A stretch of DNA of 64,000 nt from Bremia lactucae (lineage: Eukaryota; Oomycota; Peronosporomycetes; Peronosporales; Peronosporaceae): NCBI RefSeq assembly GCF_004359215.1, contig NW_027152030.1:904360-968359 (forward strand), given 5' to 3'. Shown one piece after another: positions 21,601 through 32,257 of this stretch. Both the position numbers and the translations under genes were made by a program. Under the pieces are notes generated by a model that was not told the origin of the DNA, made no database searches, and saw nothing but the letters and a program-made list of their open reading frames with translations. The first letter of the stretch is position 1; each line of letters opens with the position of its first letter.

Positions 21601-23769
21601 CACATTGTGTAGTAGATTCCGGCGGCGGCGTACAAGCACATGCAGCGCCATAGGTCCATCACTCGAATAAGTCTAGGGGACGGGACAAGGATGATTGCCT
21701 AGAGCGCAACGTCCTAACGCCTTTTAAAGAGACAGTGCGGAAACTCCATACGACTGGAGAGTTGATCGTGAAGTGGCTGCGCAACCACAGGTTTTGACGG
21801 TGGGAGAGGATATTCCCCAAATGCATAAGGGAACAATTCCGCAAATACTTGAGAGACTAAGTCCCCAAGAATCTGCGAAAATAGGTTTTCAACAAGAAAC
21901 CGCAACGTTGAACGTCTTTCTGCTACCGGACCAAGTGTATCGCTCTTACACTTGAGCTGAAATCACCTCCAATGTTTTCGAACATAACTCAATCGCCATG
22001 CTCGAACCGAAACGATTCTTGCTTCATCTGCGTAGTGGCAAAGTCGAGCAGATCTGCGTACTCGTTACAAAAAGATGAGTATGTGGCCAGTATTCGTTCG
22101 GCAATAATATTCCGTGAGAATGAACTGGTTCTCAGCCGCTCACCGATGGACAAAAGTATCCCCGATGAAATGACTCGGATTGAAGTTTTTTTTGTCTCAA
22201 GCTTGGGAGTCGCAAGTGATCGAATTTAAGATATGTTATATGAATCGGTATTGTGCGAGTTGACTAAGGATAAAGGAACTCGACACGAGTTTGACCTGAA
22301 TCCAGGTTCAAACTATTGTATCGTGCGGTAGTGGCCACTGCCTAGTTAATAATCGACAAATTATGTGCTGATTGCGTACCAGCGGGTTATGTGAGATGGT
22401 CAACCTCCTCACATAGCTCTCAGACCTTTGTGTGCCCCAAGGTACAGGAGAGCGGCTGCTTCTGCATGCATTCAAAAATCAAATATTGCAACGGTATCGG
22501 CGTTGAACCGTACCGAGAAAGGATGTAATCATTGATGGTGTGCCAAAGAGAACATGTGGCCAATGGATTTGATGAACGGGTTCTATCAGATACTCGTGCG
22601 TGAACAGGATATTCGCTCGCAGCAGTAAGCAACCTAAGCGGTGTGGCTCGTGATTTTACAGGGGCTTGGTAATGCCTCCGCTACTTTCAACAGGTGTGTT
22701 AGCAATCAGTTGAGATTGGTGCGAGATTCCGCATCTTGTGATTTTGATGATGGCTTGACTCTGAGCCGCGCCAAAAGCGGAAAGTCGAACGTTGAAGTAC
22801 ATCGTACTCACGTCAGTGAGGTTCTACATGTTAACGTCAGCACAAGCTGTTACCCAACCTCAGAAGTGTATATATACCATATGCGGAATGCCTCTCCTTG
22901 GATGCATCGTGGAAAAACACCGTGTACGCCCTGATCCTGAAAAAATATCAGGGCGTTCACCGACTGGCCTCACAACTCGAAGTAATATGACTTCAAAAGT
23001 TGCTCGGGCGGTGTACACGCCCAAGTACTCGCGCAACTATGCCGAAATGACAGTCTTACTTGTTTAATCAAGAAATATGTAAAGTGGTTATGAAATCCAA
23101 TTCGCAGCACTCAATAAGAGTATCTAGTAAAGCTTGCTGTAATTGCCAATTTAGGGAGTGCAGACCAAGACAGACCATTCCATGTCGTCTGTGACGCCAG
23201 GAATTTTGCATTTGGATGTGCTTCGATGCAAAAATGACGCAGACGGCGCAGAACACATTGTCTGCTATTAAGCATTGTAGCTGCAATCATCTACGCGTAA
23301 ACCCCCCGTGTATGACAAGGAACTCCATGCCATGAACATGCACTGGCTAAATTTAGAGTGCACTTCTTCGAAGACAGACCGTTTATGTTTTAAACGGACC
23401 TGGCGGCTTTACACACTGCGACTAGTATTCCACACCTCTCGCACAGAATAGCGAGGTGGTTATCTTTATCGTGGAACATTATATCTTCGTGGAATTTATG
23501 CCAGAACGACATTAATGTCGTAAGAGATGCGCTTTCGCGCCTACCTCTTTTTTGAGCCGGCTGCGCCTTTCAACAGCGAGAATAAGCCCACTGCTGCAAC
23601 AATATGTGTTATGTCGTCAACTTTACTTGACGACATTAAAAGAGCCCATAAAGAAAACAAGACTCTTAACGGGTTGTTGGATCCCCTCAGATCCATCACA
23701 ACAATCCTTAAAAGAAATGTCGACATTGCACCGATCCTCATTAGATCGACACACAACACGCAATGGGTG
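21601..23769 (+). pseudogene. Gypsy-A RT-RNase H-spacer remnant (copy A0)
   Basis: Plus strand: pre-RT linker (21640-22170, cf. 42960-43430), RT palm residues around 22540-22760 (LMNGFYQILVRE; GLGNASATFNRC at 22663-22700), the connection RNYAEM near 23034-23052, RNase H (CDARNFAFGC near 23190-23222), and an open spacer TAATICVMSSTLLDDIKRAH to TQWV ending at 23769. At 23769 the sequence switches abruptly to antisense aORF-2 of family B. The expected continuation (integrase) is on the minus strand at 1235-578. Confidence 0.7.
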
Positions 23770-23902
23770 CAGCAGTGGCTGTCGGCGTTCCGACTAAGGC
23801 ATTAGGCGCGACCGGCAAATTAACGCGGCGCGTGCGCTTAGTGCGAGGTTTAGTGGGCGTCTTCGCAGACGACCCACCAACGTGGCCCCTTTTAGGTGGC
23901 AT
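23770..23902 (-). pseudogene. Gypsy-B aORF-2, N-terminal part only
   Basis: ATG at 23902 on the minus strand opens MPPKRGHVGGSSAKTP, TKPRTKRTRRVN and PNALVGTPTAT before the junction at 23770. It is a basic, Pro/Thr-rich N-terminus like that at 25041. It sits 131 bp from the LTR start at 24034, so the gene begins just inside the 3' end of the element and reads back toward pol. The rest of this gene is at 1236-2480 (see inversion finding). Confidence 0.65.
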
Positions 23903-24016
23903 CTTGGGCGCAGTGTATGGAAACACGTGCGCTTGAGTGATCGAGTGAACTAGCGGCGCGTAAAGCTGCTCGCAGTCCTCTCTCCTCTTTGAGGATTTTA
24001 AAAATATAAATTCGTT

Positions 24017-24033
24017 CTTAAAGGGGGGGATGG
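24017..24033 (+). other. Polypurine tract of a Gypsy-B element
   Basis: TTAAAGGGGGGGATGG directly precedes the LTR terminus TGTAACGG at 24034. The mirror-image tract (TTTAAGGGGGGATGG on the minus strand, near 24930-24916) precedes the opposite LTR fragment. In LTR elements this tract primes plus-strand DNA, so it marks the 3' end of each element. Confidence 0.75.
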
Positions 24034-24783
24034 TGTAACGGGCTAAAGTTGCCCTAATGTTACAAAGTCCCCGTTAAGTACATTTGATGTACTTAAGGGA
24101 ATGGTCAGTTACTAAATAATAGTAATTAGACCCAGCACTCGGGTGTGGTTCACGTTGTGACTCACCCTTGTGTATGTGATGCACATAGGTGCATTCACAT
24201 TAGGAGGGATAATGCCTAGCGTCGTCCGTGATGACGGCTAGCATCATCCGTTACGCGAGGTATCTAGAAAGATACGCTCGCAATACATATTAGTGTCATC
24301 TATAGAGATGACATTTTAATTAATAAAAATAGGTATTTATATTTAATTCTATTAAATATAATTTGTCTAAAAACTACTTCCTACTTGGTAAGTGCGCACG
24401 ACGAGACGGATTAAATACCTTCTGCGTTTAAATGATCATCTGATGAATCCATCCGATAAATCTTTTAAAGATTTACCGGCTTTATATCGATCGTTATGAC
24501 GCTAGCGCGACTTTATGGAAAGTCAACGATATGAAGGTCTTCGCAAACGCCTGAAGACTCGCTTGGACCTTCTCGAGAGGATAATGCTGAGGGATCCGCG
24601 TTACTCGCGTGATGTCCCTCGCTCTCCTACCGCTCCCGTGACGACACTTAACCAGAGTACTTAGGGCGTTGGGTGAGGTCGCTAACGCGCCCACCGCAAC
24701 AACCTCACTCCACTCCACGCAAGAGAAGCCGGTTAAACCGCTTCCTCGCTGTGCTAGGGTGTGTGTCTAAGTAGAGCGTGGCC
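24034..24783 (+). mobile_element. Gypsy-B 3' LTR, interrupted
   Basis: Starts TGTAACGGGCTAAAGTTGCC; 24034-24411 and 24641-24783 together match one LTR (compare 61733-62293 reversed). The break at GAGACGGATTA/CCGCTCCCGTGACG is filled by a 229-bp foreign insert. The right end (GCATTACGACGTG) stops short of the expected CCGCCTACA and meets a minus-oriented LTR fragment. Confidence 0.8.
24412..24640 (+). mobile_element. Chimeric insert: pol spacer plus aORF-2 piece inside an LTR
   Basis: 24430-24500 encodes MNPSDKSFKDLPALYRS, the equivalent of the Gypsy-A RNase H-integrase spacer. 24520-24636 repeats aORF-2 codons (RLKTRLDLLERIMLRDPRYS). Neither belongs in an LTR. It looks like a captured composite fragment. 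Confidence 0.7.
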
Positions 24784-24915
24784 GCATTACGACGTGAACC
24801 ACACCCGAGTGCTGGGTCTAATTACTATTATTTAGCAATTGACCACCCCCTTATGTACAGCAAATGTACTTTACGGGTATAAAACACTAGGGCAACTTGA
24901 GCCCGTTACGCCATC
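24784..24915 (-). mobile_element. Gypsy-B 3' LTR fragment of the main copy
   Basis: Minus strand TAACGGGCTCAAGTTGCCC at about 24912 is the LTR start, preceded by the polypurine tract at 24930-24916. Only the first ~130 bp remain before the junction with the opposite-facing LTR at 24783. Together with the LTR at 32258-32800 it delimits the main Gypsy-B copy. Confidence 0.7.
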
Positions 24916-25040
24916 CCCCCTTAAAGAACGAATTTAGATTTTAAATCTGTCTAAGAGGACGGAGGAACTGCGAGCAGCTTTACGCGTTGCTATTTATCTC
25001 AATTACTCTAGTGACCTGTGTCTACATACACGGCGCCAAA

Positions 25041-26410
25041 GATGCCACGTAAAATGGCAATGTTGGTGGGTCGTCTGCGAGGACACCCACTCAACCACTC
25101 GCTAAGCGCGAGCGCCGCGTTAACACGCCGGCAGCGTCTAATGCTTGAGTCGAAACGCCGACAGCTACTGGTGCTGTCGCGTTAACGGTTCTTAAGGATC
25201 CTTCCTACTTTATCAGTGAGGATGTTGATCCGTCGCTCATTGTCAACTTCAATGAGTCGGCACCTTTGCCGTCACCTCATAGTAGTGTTGCGGATAACGA
25301 GCTCATGAGGAATGATGATGGCGCATTATTGCCCATCCAAACTTCGCTCATGGTTCACAGCATGGAGATAGCAACGTTTACGAATGTTGTCTCGTCGTCT
25401 ACGCTGGATAGCGCAGCGAAAGGTAATGAGAGCGCTGCCGAAAAAGGCGCAGTCGCTTCTTCGTTGGGTATAACCACAACGCCTTATGCTCAGACCATAA
25501 TCCATAATGGTTCTGACATAGAGGATTCGGAGCCTAAAGCTCCGCCGACGACACTTGAACGTGCTCAGTCGGTGTCACAAGCCAGTCGTTTTGAACGTGG
25601 CTATGTGACGGGTGGTATATTGACGGGTGGTTTATCACCGATGTCCCTACCATCTACATGACCTCGATTAAACAGGCCAAGAGCGTCGCTCCTAGAGCGC
25701 GCTCTTCTAGACGCACATAATTATTGTGACGTTTTTAAATCACGGATGGCTCAGTGAAAATCGCTTGGGCGTATTTTCCCAATGTCAGTTGTGTTGCGTT
25801 CAAACGAAACGCCCGACCAATACGAGGCGGAATTCACGCGCCGCATTCATCCGCATTCCGATGCGATGAAACCGCGGTCGCAGCGAATTAATTTCGCCCG
25901 CTTGCGTGTGAAAGAAATCATGGGCGGTACTGTACCCCCTCACGGAGCGGTTGGCAAGCAACCTTCCAATAAGGATGCGTTGATTCCTCCCGGATCCATC
26001 AGTGCAGGTGGCGCCCGATAGGAGTGGCGATCTCGCCCACCTAATCGTGGCTGCCTTACCTTTGTCCGTTCAGTCGCAGGCGTTAAGCGCTGCCAAACGA
26101 CGTATATTGGATCTCGAGGGTCAAGTCTTGCGACTGATATTGGATCTTCAGGATGTCCGAGCGAAGGATCGTCAGGGTTATGAACGCCTGAAGACTCGCT
26201 TGGACCTTCTGGAGAAGATATTGCTGAGAGATCTGCGTTACTCTCGTGACGTCCCTCGCTCTCCGAGTCCTGTTCGTGGTGGGAGGAGCCGGTCGGTTTA
26301 TAGTTTTTCTCCTTCTCCGTCTCTCTAACCCGAACGACGCTCGACAAACAGTCGACGTCATTATCGGTCTCCTAAGACGGTGGGGCATGTGACCTCATTT
26401 GGGTCTGCAT
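25041..26410 (+). pseudogene. Gypsy-B antisense gene aORF-2, main copy
   Basis: Starts MPRK at 25041, ~110 bp inside the polypurine tract, on the strand opposite to gag-pol. Order of blocks: basic Pro-rich N-terminus; SEDVDPSLIVNFNES (25219-25260); acidic/Ser region; GITTTPYAQTIIHNGSD and SQASRFERGYVTGG (25460-25615); SNETPDQYEAEF (25800-25835); MKPRSQRINFARLRVKEIMG (25865-25925); coiled coil SAAKRRILDLEGQVLRL...TRLDLLEKI (26080-26220); and RSPSPVRGGRSRS. Frameshifts near 25060, 25660 and 26020 and a stop near 25142 break it, but blocks stay collinear with 1236-2480. No known domain; RNA or nucleic-acid binding is conceivable from the basic and RS-rich ends but unproven. Confidence 0.68.
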
Positions 26411-26534
26411 ACCGTCTCAGACGACCCACGTAAATACGGGTTTTGTCTTTATATACCGGGGAAGGGTGAGTCTATAGTTTAGGCCTCCAACCTCTTCTAC
26501 CACCGTAAAGGGCTCGATGCAACGCGGCAACAAC

Positions 26535-27263
26535 TTAGTAGTACCTCAGGTAGTACAAAAAATGCATTATAGGTAGGGTAGCACTACATAATAGTACTTT
26601 TTCACCCACTCTAAAGCGTTCATTTTTTTTGCGATCATTTCGGTCCGCATATTCTTCTTGCTTATCCTGTGCACTTGCCATCGCGTCACGGACTTTTCGT
26701 GTGATGACTAATCGCTCATCCACAAAGCGTTGAGCTTCGCTTACGCTTTCAGCATTAAACTCGCCTATGACACCGCCGATAGGTCGGTCATAGGACGTAG
26801 TTTTATTGACCACTGCTAAACTGGCAGGGTCACTAGGGCAAGTTTCTGTCGTTAAGATGATACCCTCGCGGGTCATCGTCTTATTGACGAAACTATGTCC
26901 CTCTTTGGCACCGAGCGTAGTAAGCGGCCATCTTCCACTAAGACATGGGCTGCGCACGAACGAGACTGGCGTTCGAGAATGGCGCTGTCCGTTAATATAA
27001 AACAATGTCTCACCCGTACTGGCATGGACACTGTTATTTATAGCGAAGTCCACACAGGGCAATTGCTCGCTCCATTCTTTGAAAGTTGCTATAGTGCGTA
27101 AGACATTCGCTACGACCCGATTGGCACGTTCTGTTTGGCCTTCGGTCTGCGGATGGTCTGCGGTCGACATGTGGAGCTTGCTACCTAGCAGCTCGAACAC
27201 ATGTCGCCAAAACCCAGACGTAAAACGAGGATCCCGGTCCGATACTATGGACTCGGGCATCCC
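26535..27263 (-). pseudogene. Gypsy-B integrase core, main copy, 3' part
   Basis: Minus strand after the gap: GMPESIVSDRDPRFTSGFW, HVFELLGSKLHMSTADHPQ, TEGQTERANRVVANVL, DFAINNSVHAS; ends VGEKVLLCSATLP followed by MHFLYYLRYY and a stop. The DDE Asp2 and Glu regions are present. The C-terminal GPF/Y region is lost at the same base as in the 2.6 kb copy. Open up to the gap. Normal role: joining element cDNA to the chromosome. Confidence 0.88.
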
Positions 27264-28181
27264 NNNNNNNNNNNNNNNNNNNNNNNNNNNNNNNNNNNNN
27301 NNNNNNNNNNNNNNNNNNNNNNNNNNNNNNNNNNNNNNNNNNNNNNNNNNNNNNNNNNNNNNNNNNNNNNNNNNNNNNNNNNNNNNNNNNNNNNNNNNNN
27401 NNNNNNNNNNNNNNNNNNNNNNNNNNNNNNNNNNNNNNNNNNNNNNNNNNNNNNNNNNNNNNNNNNNNNNNNNNNNNNNNNNNNNNNNNNNNNNNNNNNN
27501 NNNNNNNNNNNNNNNNNNNNNNNNNNNNNNNNNNNNNNNNNNNNNNNNNNNNNNNNNNNNNNNNNNNNNNNNNNNNNNNNNNNNNNNNNNNNNNNNNNNN
27601 NNNNNNNNNNNNNNNNNNNNNNNNNNNNNNNNNNNNNNNNNNNNNNNNNNNNNNNNNNNNNNNNNNNNNNNNNNNNNNNNNNNNNNNNNNNNNNNNNNNN
27701 NNNNNNNNNNNNNNNNNNNNNNNNNNNNNNNNNNNNNNNNNNNNNNNNNNNNNNNNNNNNNNNNNNNNNNNNNNNNNNNNNNNNNNNNNNNNNNNNNNNN
27801 NNNNNNNNNNNNNNNNNNNNNNNNNNNNNNNNNNNNNNNNNNNNNNNNNNNNNNNNNNNNNNNNNNNNNNNNNNNNNNNNNNNNNNNNNNNNNNNNNNNN
27901 NNNNNNNNNNNNNNNNNNNNNNNNNNNNNNNNNNNNNNNNNNNNNNNNNNNNNNNNNNNNNNNNNNNNNNNNNNNNNNNNNNNNNNNNNNNNNNNNNNNN
28001 NNNNNNNNNNNNNNNNNNNNNNNNNNNNNNNNNNNNNNNNNNNNNNNNNNNNNNNNNNNNNNNNNNNNNNNNNNNNNNNNNNNNNNNNNNNNNNNNNNNN
28101 NNNNNNNNNNNNNNNNNNNNNNNNNNNNNNNNNNNNNNNNNNNNNNNNNNNNNNNNNNNNNNNNNNNNNNNNNNNNNNNNN
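27264..28181. other. Assembly gap, 918 N
   Basis: Run of N only. Protein frames predicted across it are artefacts. The same interval in copy B1 (3312-3467) is about 154 bp, so the true missing sequence may be much shorter, or this copy holds an insertion. Confidence 0.98.
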
Positions 28182-30040
28182 CTTACTGACTTCCAACAGT
28201 TGGTTGGAATCGGTAGCGGCTTCAGTGGCGCACTGCTGGACGGTGCAGGCTTAATGCGCTGACACTGTTCGCAAGAGCGAATATAGTTGGCCACCCATCT
28301 ATATAGGTGTGGCCACCAAAATTCCTCTGACACTCGTAAGAATGTCTTTTCACGGCCCAGATGCCCACTAGATGGTGCATCATGGAGCTCGTGAAGGATC
28401 ATCAACTTGAGATCTGTGTCATGAGGCACATAGATTCTCAAGGGATCACAAGGTGACAGCTGATGCCATAACAGGCCATCGCTGTAGCTAAAGCGATTGA
28501 GCTTAGCTTTCAGGTGCGACGGAAGGGAAACCTTTCGTCCACCGAAGTGATCCAACAGCAGGCGACAGTGGTCGTCCTGACTGTAGCTCTCTTTTATCTC
28601 AGAGGCCAATGAGCTCGTCACGTGGTATGCCTTCATGGCTGCCAACGTCGACGGCTGAAATTGTGCTTTCGCACTAGACACACTTTCCTGGTGTCTAACC
28701 TCGAAGTCTGGTCTGCGCGATAAAGCGTCAGCCAAGACATTCGACTTACCCGGCTTATATTCAACTTTGAAATTAAATTCAGAGAAGAATGTGAGCCATC
28801 TTGCCATTCTAGGCGAGAGGTGCGGTGAGTTTATTGCGGTCCGCAGTGATGCGTGATCCGTATAAACCACAAATGGTTCGGTGCCCAATAGGTGCACACG
28901 AAACTTGACAAGAGCATACTTTATTGAAAGTAGCTCTTTGTCATGCACAGGGTAATTCAGTTCCGCGGCTTTTAATAGCCGGGACTGATAAGAGATGACG
29001 CGGTCAACGCCGTCGTCATCCTTCTGCATGAGCGCGCTGCCGATTGCAAAATTACTTGCATCGCAGACGACGCTAAAGGGCTTATCCGCGTCTGGCAATG
29101 CCAAGACCGGTGCCTCTACAAGAGATTGCTTCACTGATGTGAACGCATCTTCTTGTTCTTTTAACCAAACCCATTCTGTGTCCTTTTTAAGGAGATCAGA
29201 TAATGGTTTAGTTTGCTCCGCATAATTCTTGCTATACTTATGCAAGTAATTAGCGAGCCCTAGGAATTGGCGCAAATCCTTCACATGCCGTGGGATTGGC
29301 CATTCCTTTACTGATTTTACCTTGTCTGGGTCTGCTCGTACACCATGTGTACCAACGATGCAGCCCAGTACAGGTATCTCAGGGACCCCTATGACGCACT
29401 TTTGCAAGTTGACGTACAATTGGGCGTCCTTTAAAGTCTGCAACACAGCGTCTAAATGACGCTTGTGCGACTCTATTGCGCTCAGCCCGTCCTCGGCCCT
29501 ACTATGCACGAATACATCGTCAAAGTAATGAGGCGCGTAGGCACGGTGCTGACGCATCACGTGAGCCACCACTCGGTTGAATGTCGCTGGTGCGTTTTTC
29601 AAACCTTGGGGCATCACAAGCCACTCCCAAAGCATACCGCTTGGAGTGCTTACTGCCGTTTTGGCTACATCGGACTCTCTCATGAGTACCTGACAGTAGC
29701 CATCCTTCAAATCCAACGCGGAAAAGATAGTTGACTTTTCCATGGAGCTCAACCAAACATCTTTCCGCGGAGTTGGCGTTTGAGCCGGTATGGTCGCCGT
29801 GTTCAGCTTATGGTAAGCTTGTACCACGCGCCATCCACCTGTGGCTTTACGCACACCCGCACATGTCCCGCCTTAGCTCGCTTGTCGAAGATCTCATCGA
29901 TATAATCGACTTGTTCTTTCGGCAGAAGCCATTGCCGGGCCACACCATATTGGTGCCAAATTCCAAATTAATTTCATGCCCAATGACCGTATCGGCTGGT
30001 AGGCGGCTCGGCACTTCTTTTGGAAACACAACACGATATT
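28182..30040 (-). pseudogene. Gypsy-B reverse transcriptase, RNase H and integrase N-terminus, main copy
   Basis: One long open frame (29854-28182). RT: WRVVQAYHKLNTATIP, STIFSALDLKDGYCQVLM, GLKNAPATFNRVVAHVM, and the catalytic loop HYFDDVFVHS. Connection: FLGLANYLHKYSKNYAE. RNase H: VVCDASNFAIGSALMQ, HDKELLSIKYAL, VVYTDHASLRTAI, LADALSRRPD. Spacer, then the integrase H2C2 finger HELHDAPSSGHLGREKTF...CEQCQRIKP, ending NCWKSV at the gap. Between 30040 and 29854 the RT N-terminus (VPSRLPADTVIGHEINL) is present but frameshifted. This is the best-preserved pol in the window; catalytic residues of RT and RNase H look intact. Confidence 0.9.
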
Positions 30041-30851
30041 TTTAGAGAATATAAAAATTCGGGCTGTGTTTCAAGGCATCTCAGCCTTGAGCAGCGAATC
30101 GTTTCTTTTTGTCCATTTTTAGGACGCTCTCGTCCATTGTAGACGATGAGCAATAGTCCACCAAGTTCGCTTCTGGAACTGGTGTGACTATTACGTAGAT
30201 CTTTCCTTCCTTTAATTCGGCAAGGAACAGATCCCACGACATTTCGGGAGATTTACTATCTGCTCGGCAGATAAAAAGACTCGCCGGAGCACCTCAACTG
30301 AGAATGCCTCCGCAATTTCGTATTTGACGGCCTCGAACACCTCGTTCGAAGGCCCGCCCTCTTTATTAGAGACTGATCCAAAGGTCACTCGTTTAGACAT
30401 GCCTTTGAACGTCCTAATCTATCGGGTACTCGTTTTCGAGTCACCACGACCTTTTTCTGGGAAGCAAGTGCCGTTGCACTCCTGGCTAACGCACCCCTTC
30501 CAACCGCACCAGGATCTTGGCACTGTGCCGATTCATGCGAGACTTGACTTCCTGTCAGCTCGCCATCTACTGCCACAGGCTCTCGGCTCTGTGCAGGACA
30601 ATGGGACACATGACTACTTGTCATTGCCCTTTTCACTTCACTAGCTGTGTAAAAAATAGCGACGTTTGACATCCCGTCAACGCACCCTCAACTGTGTTCG
30701 ACATGACATAGTTGCATACGCCTCACACAGAAGCACATTCTTGCCGGTGTCCTGCGAAGAGTTGCAACTGTGCGTGTACGCCAGTTTATCCATAGTTGGT
30801 GTTTTCCCAACCATGACATGCCTATAATGAGGTCATACAGACTCTCCATAC
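30041..30851 (-). pseudogene. Gypsy-B protease-RT linker, main copy
   Basis: Joins the protease (right) to the RT (left) on the minus strand. Contains KRVTFGSVSNKEGGPSNEVF near 30395-30335, VKYEIAEAFSVEVLRRVFL, and a Lys-rich KMDKKKRFAAQ equivalent near 30120-30090, each in different frames. Several stops and shifts make this the main lesion between gag-PR and RT. The matching region in the chimera is 54040-54740. Confidence 0.65.
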
Positions 30852-32246
30852 CTAGCACTGCGAACTTCTCTTTACAAGAGAAGTCACCAAACTAAAGACG
30901 AGTTCTACCTGAACTCTTTCAGACTTAACGAGCGCGCCGTTCGCCAAACAAATGGTCGCCTCTTCTCGCTTGCCATCCTGGCAAAGCGACTTAAGCATCG
31001 CCGATCTCTTTTTTAGAGCCGCGAATTTTACAAATTTTTGTGATGCACCCGAATCCAATAGGAAGGTCATCACCTGGTTATAGCCTCCTAATTGAGCGCT
31101 ATAGACCAGCAGGGTTGAGGTCCGAAATTTTGAGACTTCAGCAACTAAGCTACCCATTTGTTCGATAACTCTAGAGTCAGCGTCGGTAGGGCATCCAGCC
31201 GCTGCTGCGTCTCGCACGCTGGTTCTTGCCATCACCCTTTGGAAAAAGGAGTCCTCTTGCTGGGCATCTTCGCCCCAGCAGGGACTCGGGCAGCAGCGAG
31301 CCATCAGATGGCCGCGCTTGCCGCATTTATAACAGACAACGTCTGCATTGCCCAACTCCATAGGAGTGGCATCTGACCTCTCGGCCGACGGCTTATACAA
31401 AGCTGTCGCCGAGGCACTATTGTAGAATTGCTCCACAACTAAGGCAATTCGGATTGCCTCTTCCATCGTCAACGGCACCTTTCTCAAAAGGGCCTGTTGC
31501 GATGGGCCATGTCTTAGTCCGTTCGGACCTACGGTAATGAACGCCAACAGCGAGCGCATCTCTTGCACATAATCTTGCAGAGATCGCTTCGCCTGTCGCG
31601 CTCCAAGAAGGCGCCTGAAGCAACACTTCGATGTTCGGCGGCTGGTACATGGCGCGAATCTTTTCTCAAAGATAGCCCATGTAGGGAACGCCTTACCGTC
31701 CACCGTAAGCGCCGAGAAAGCCCACTCTGAGGCCTTACCGCGCAGATGCGACATGGCGTACGACACAATCCGGCGGTCGTCCTCGATGAGCTGGGCGACA
31801 CCGCATTGCTCCACGGCTAAAAGTCAGTGGACAATCGTGTGCGCCACAGTTCCATCGAACTTGGGCGGGTCCATCCGAATGGGCCTCGGCTGATGCGGCC
31901 GGGCAGAAAGCATCTCAACAGTCCTGTTGAGAGCCTCGCTCCGAACCTGCTCATGCCTCAGCTCATCCTGAGTTTGAGTGACGGACTCCGCCGCAGCATG
32001 GCCTTGTGCCTCGGACGCGGCCCTCCGCTTTCCGAGCACGAATGCCTCAAACTGCTTCAACTGAGCAACATGTTGTTCAGGAGGACTACCCAGGAGCCTG
32101 GCCAGGGCTTGTTCACCAAGTCCCTGTGCCATAAGCCCTGCCACCTCCCGATGATGTTCAGTGTGCTGGGGAACATGAGCCCAATCAATATTGAGGCTCA
32201 TCCTCGCGTACACACGCAGAGACGCGGGTCGTGGGAAGGATTTCAA
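30852..32246 (-). pseudogene. Gypsy-B gag-protease, main copy (one internal stop)
   Basis: A single frame of 464 codons broken by one TGA at 31826-31824, where sibling copies have TGG (HTIVQW). N-terminal part: LARLLGSPPEQHVAQLKQFE and a coiled segment; capsid: RPIRMDPPKFDGTVAHTIV, LRGKASEWAFSAL, TWAIFEKRF, QAKRSLQDYVQEMRSLL. CCHC knuckle CYKCGKRGHLMARC; aspartic protease FLLDSGASQKFVKFAAL (Asp-Ser-Gly-Ala). Only the nonsense codon prevents a full Gag-PR product. It begins just after the LTR and primer-binding site. Confidence 0.88.
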
Positions 32247-32257
32247 GTGCTACCAAG

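Noticed and set aside
26535..29854. Large open frames of 353-869 codons across 27264-28181
   Set aside because: They run through the N gap; only the parts outside the gap are real sequence.
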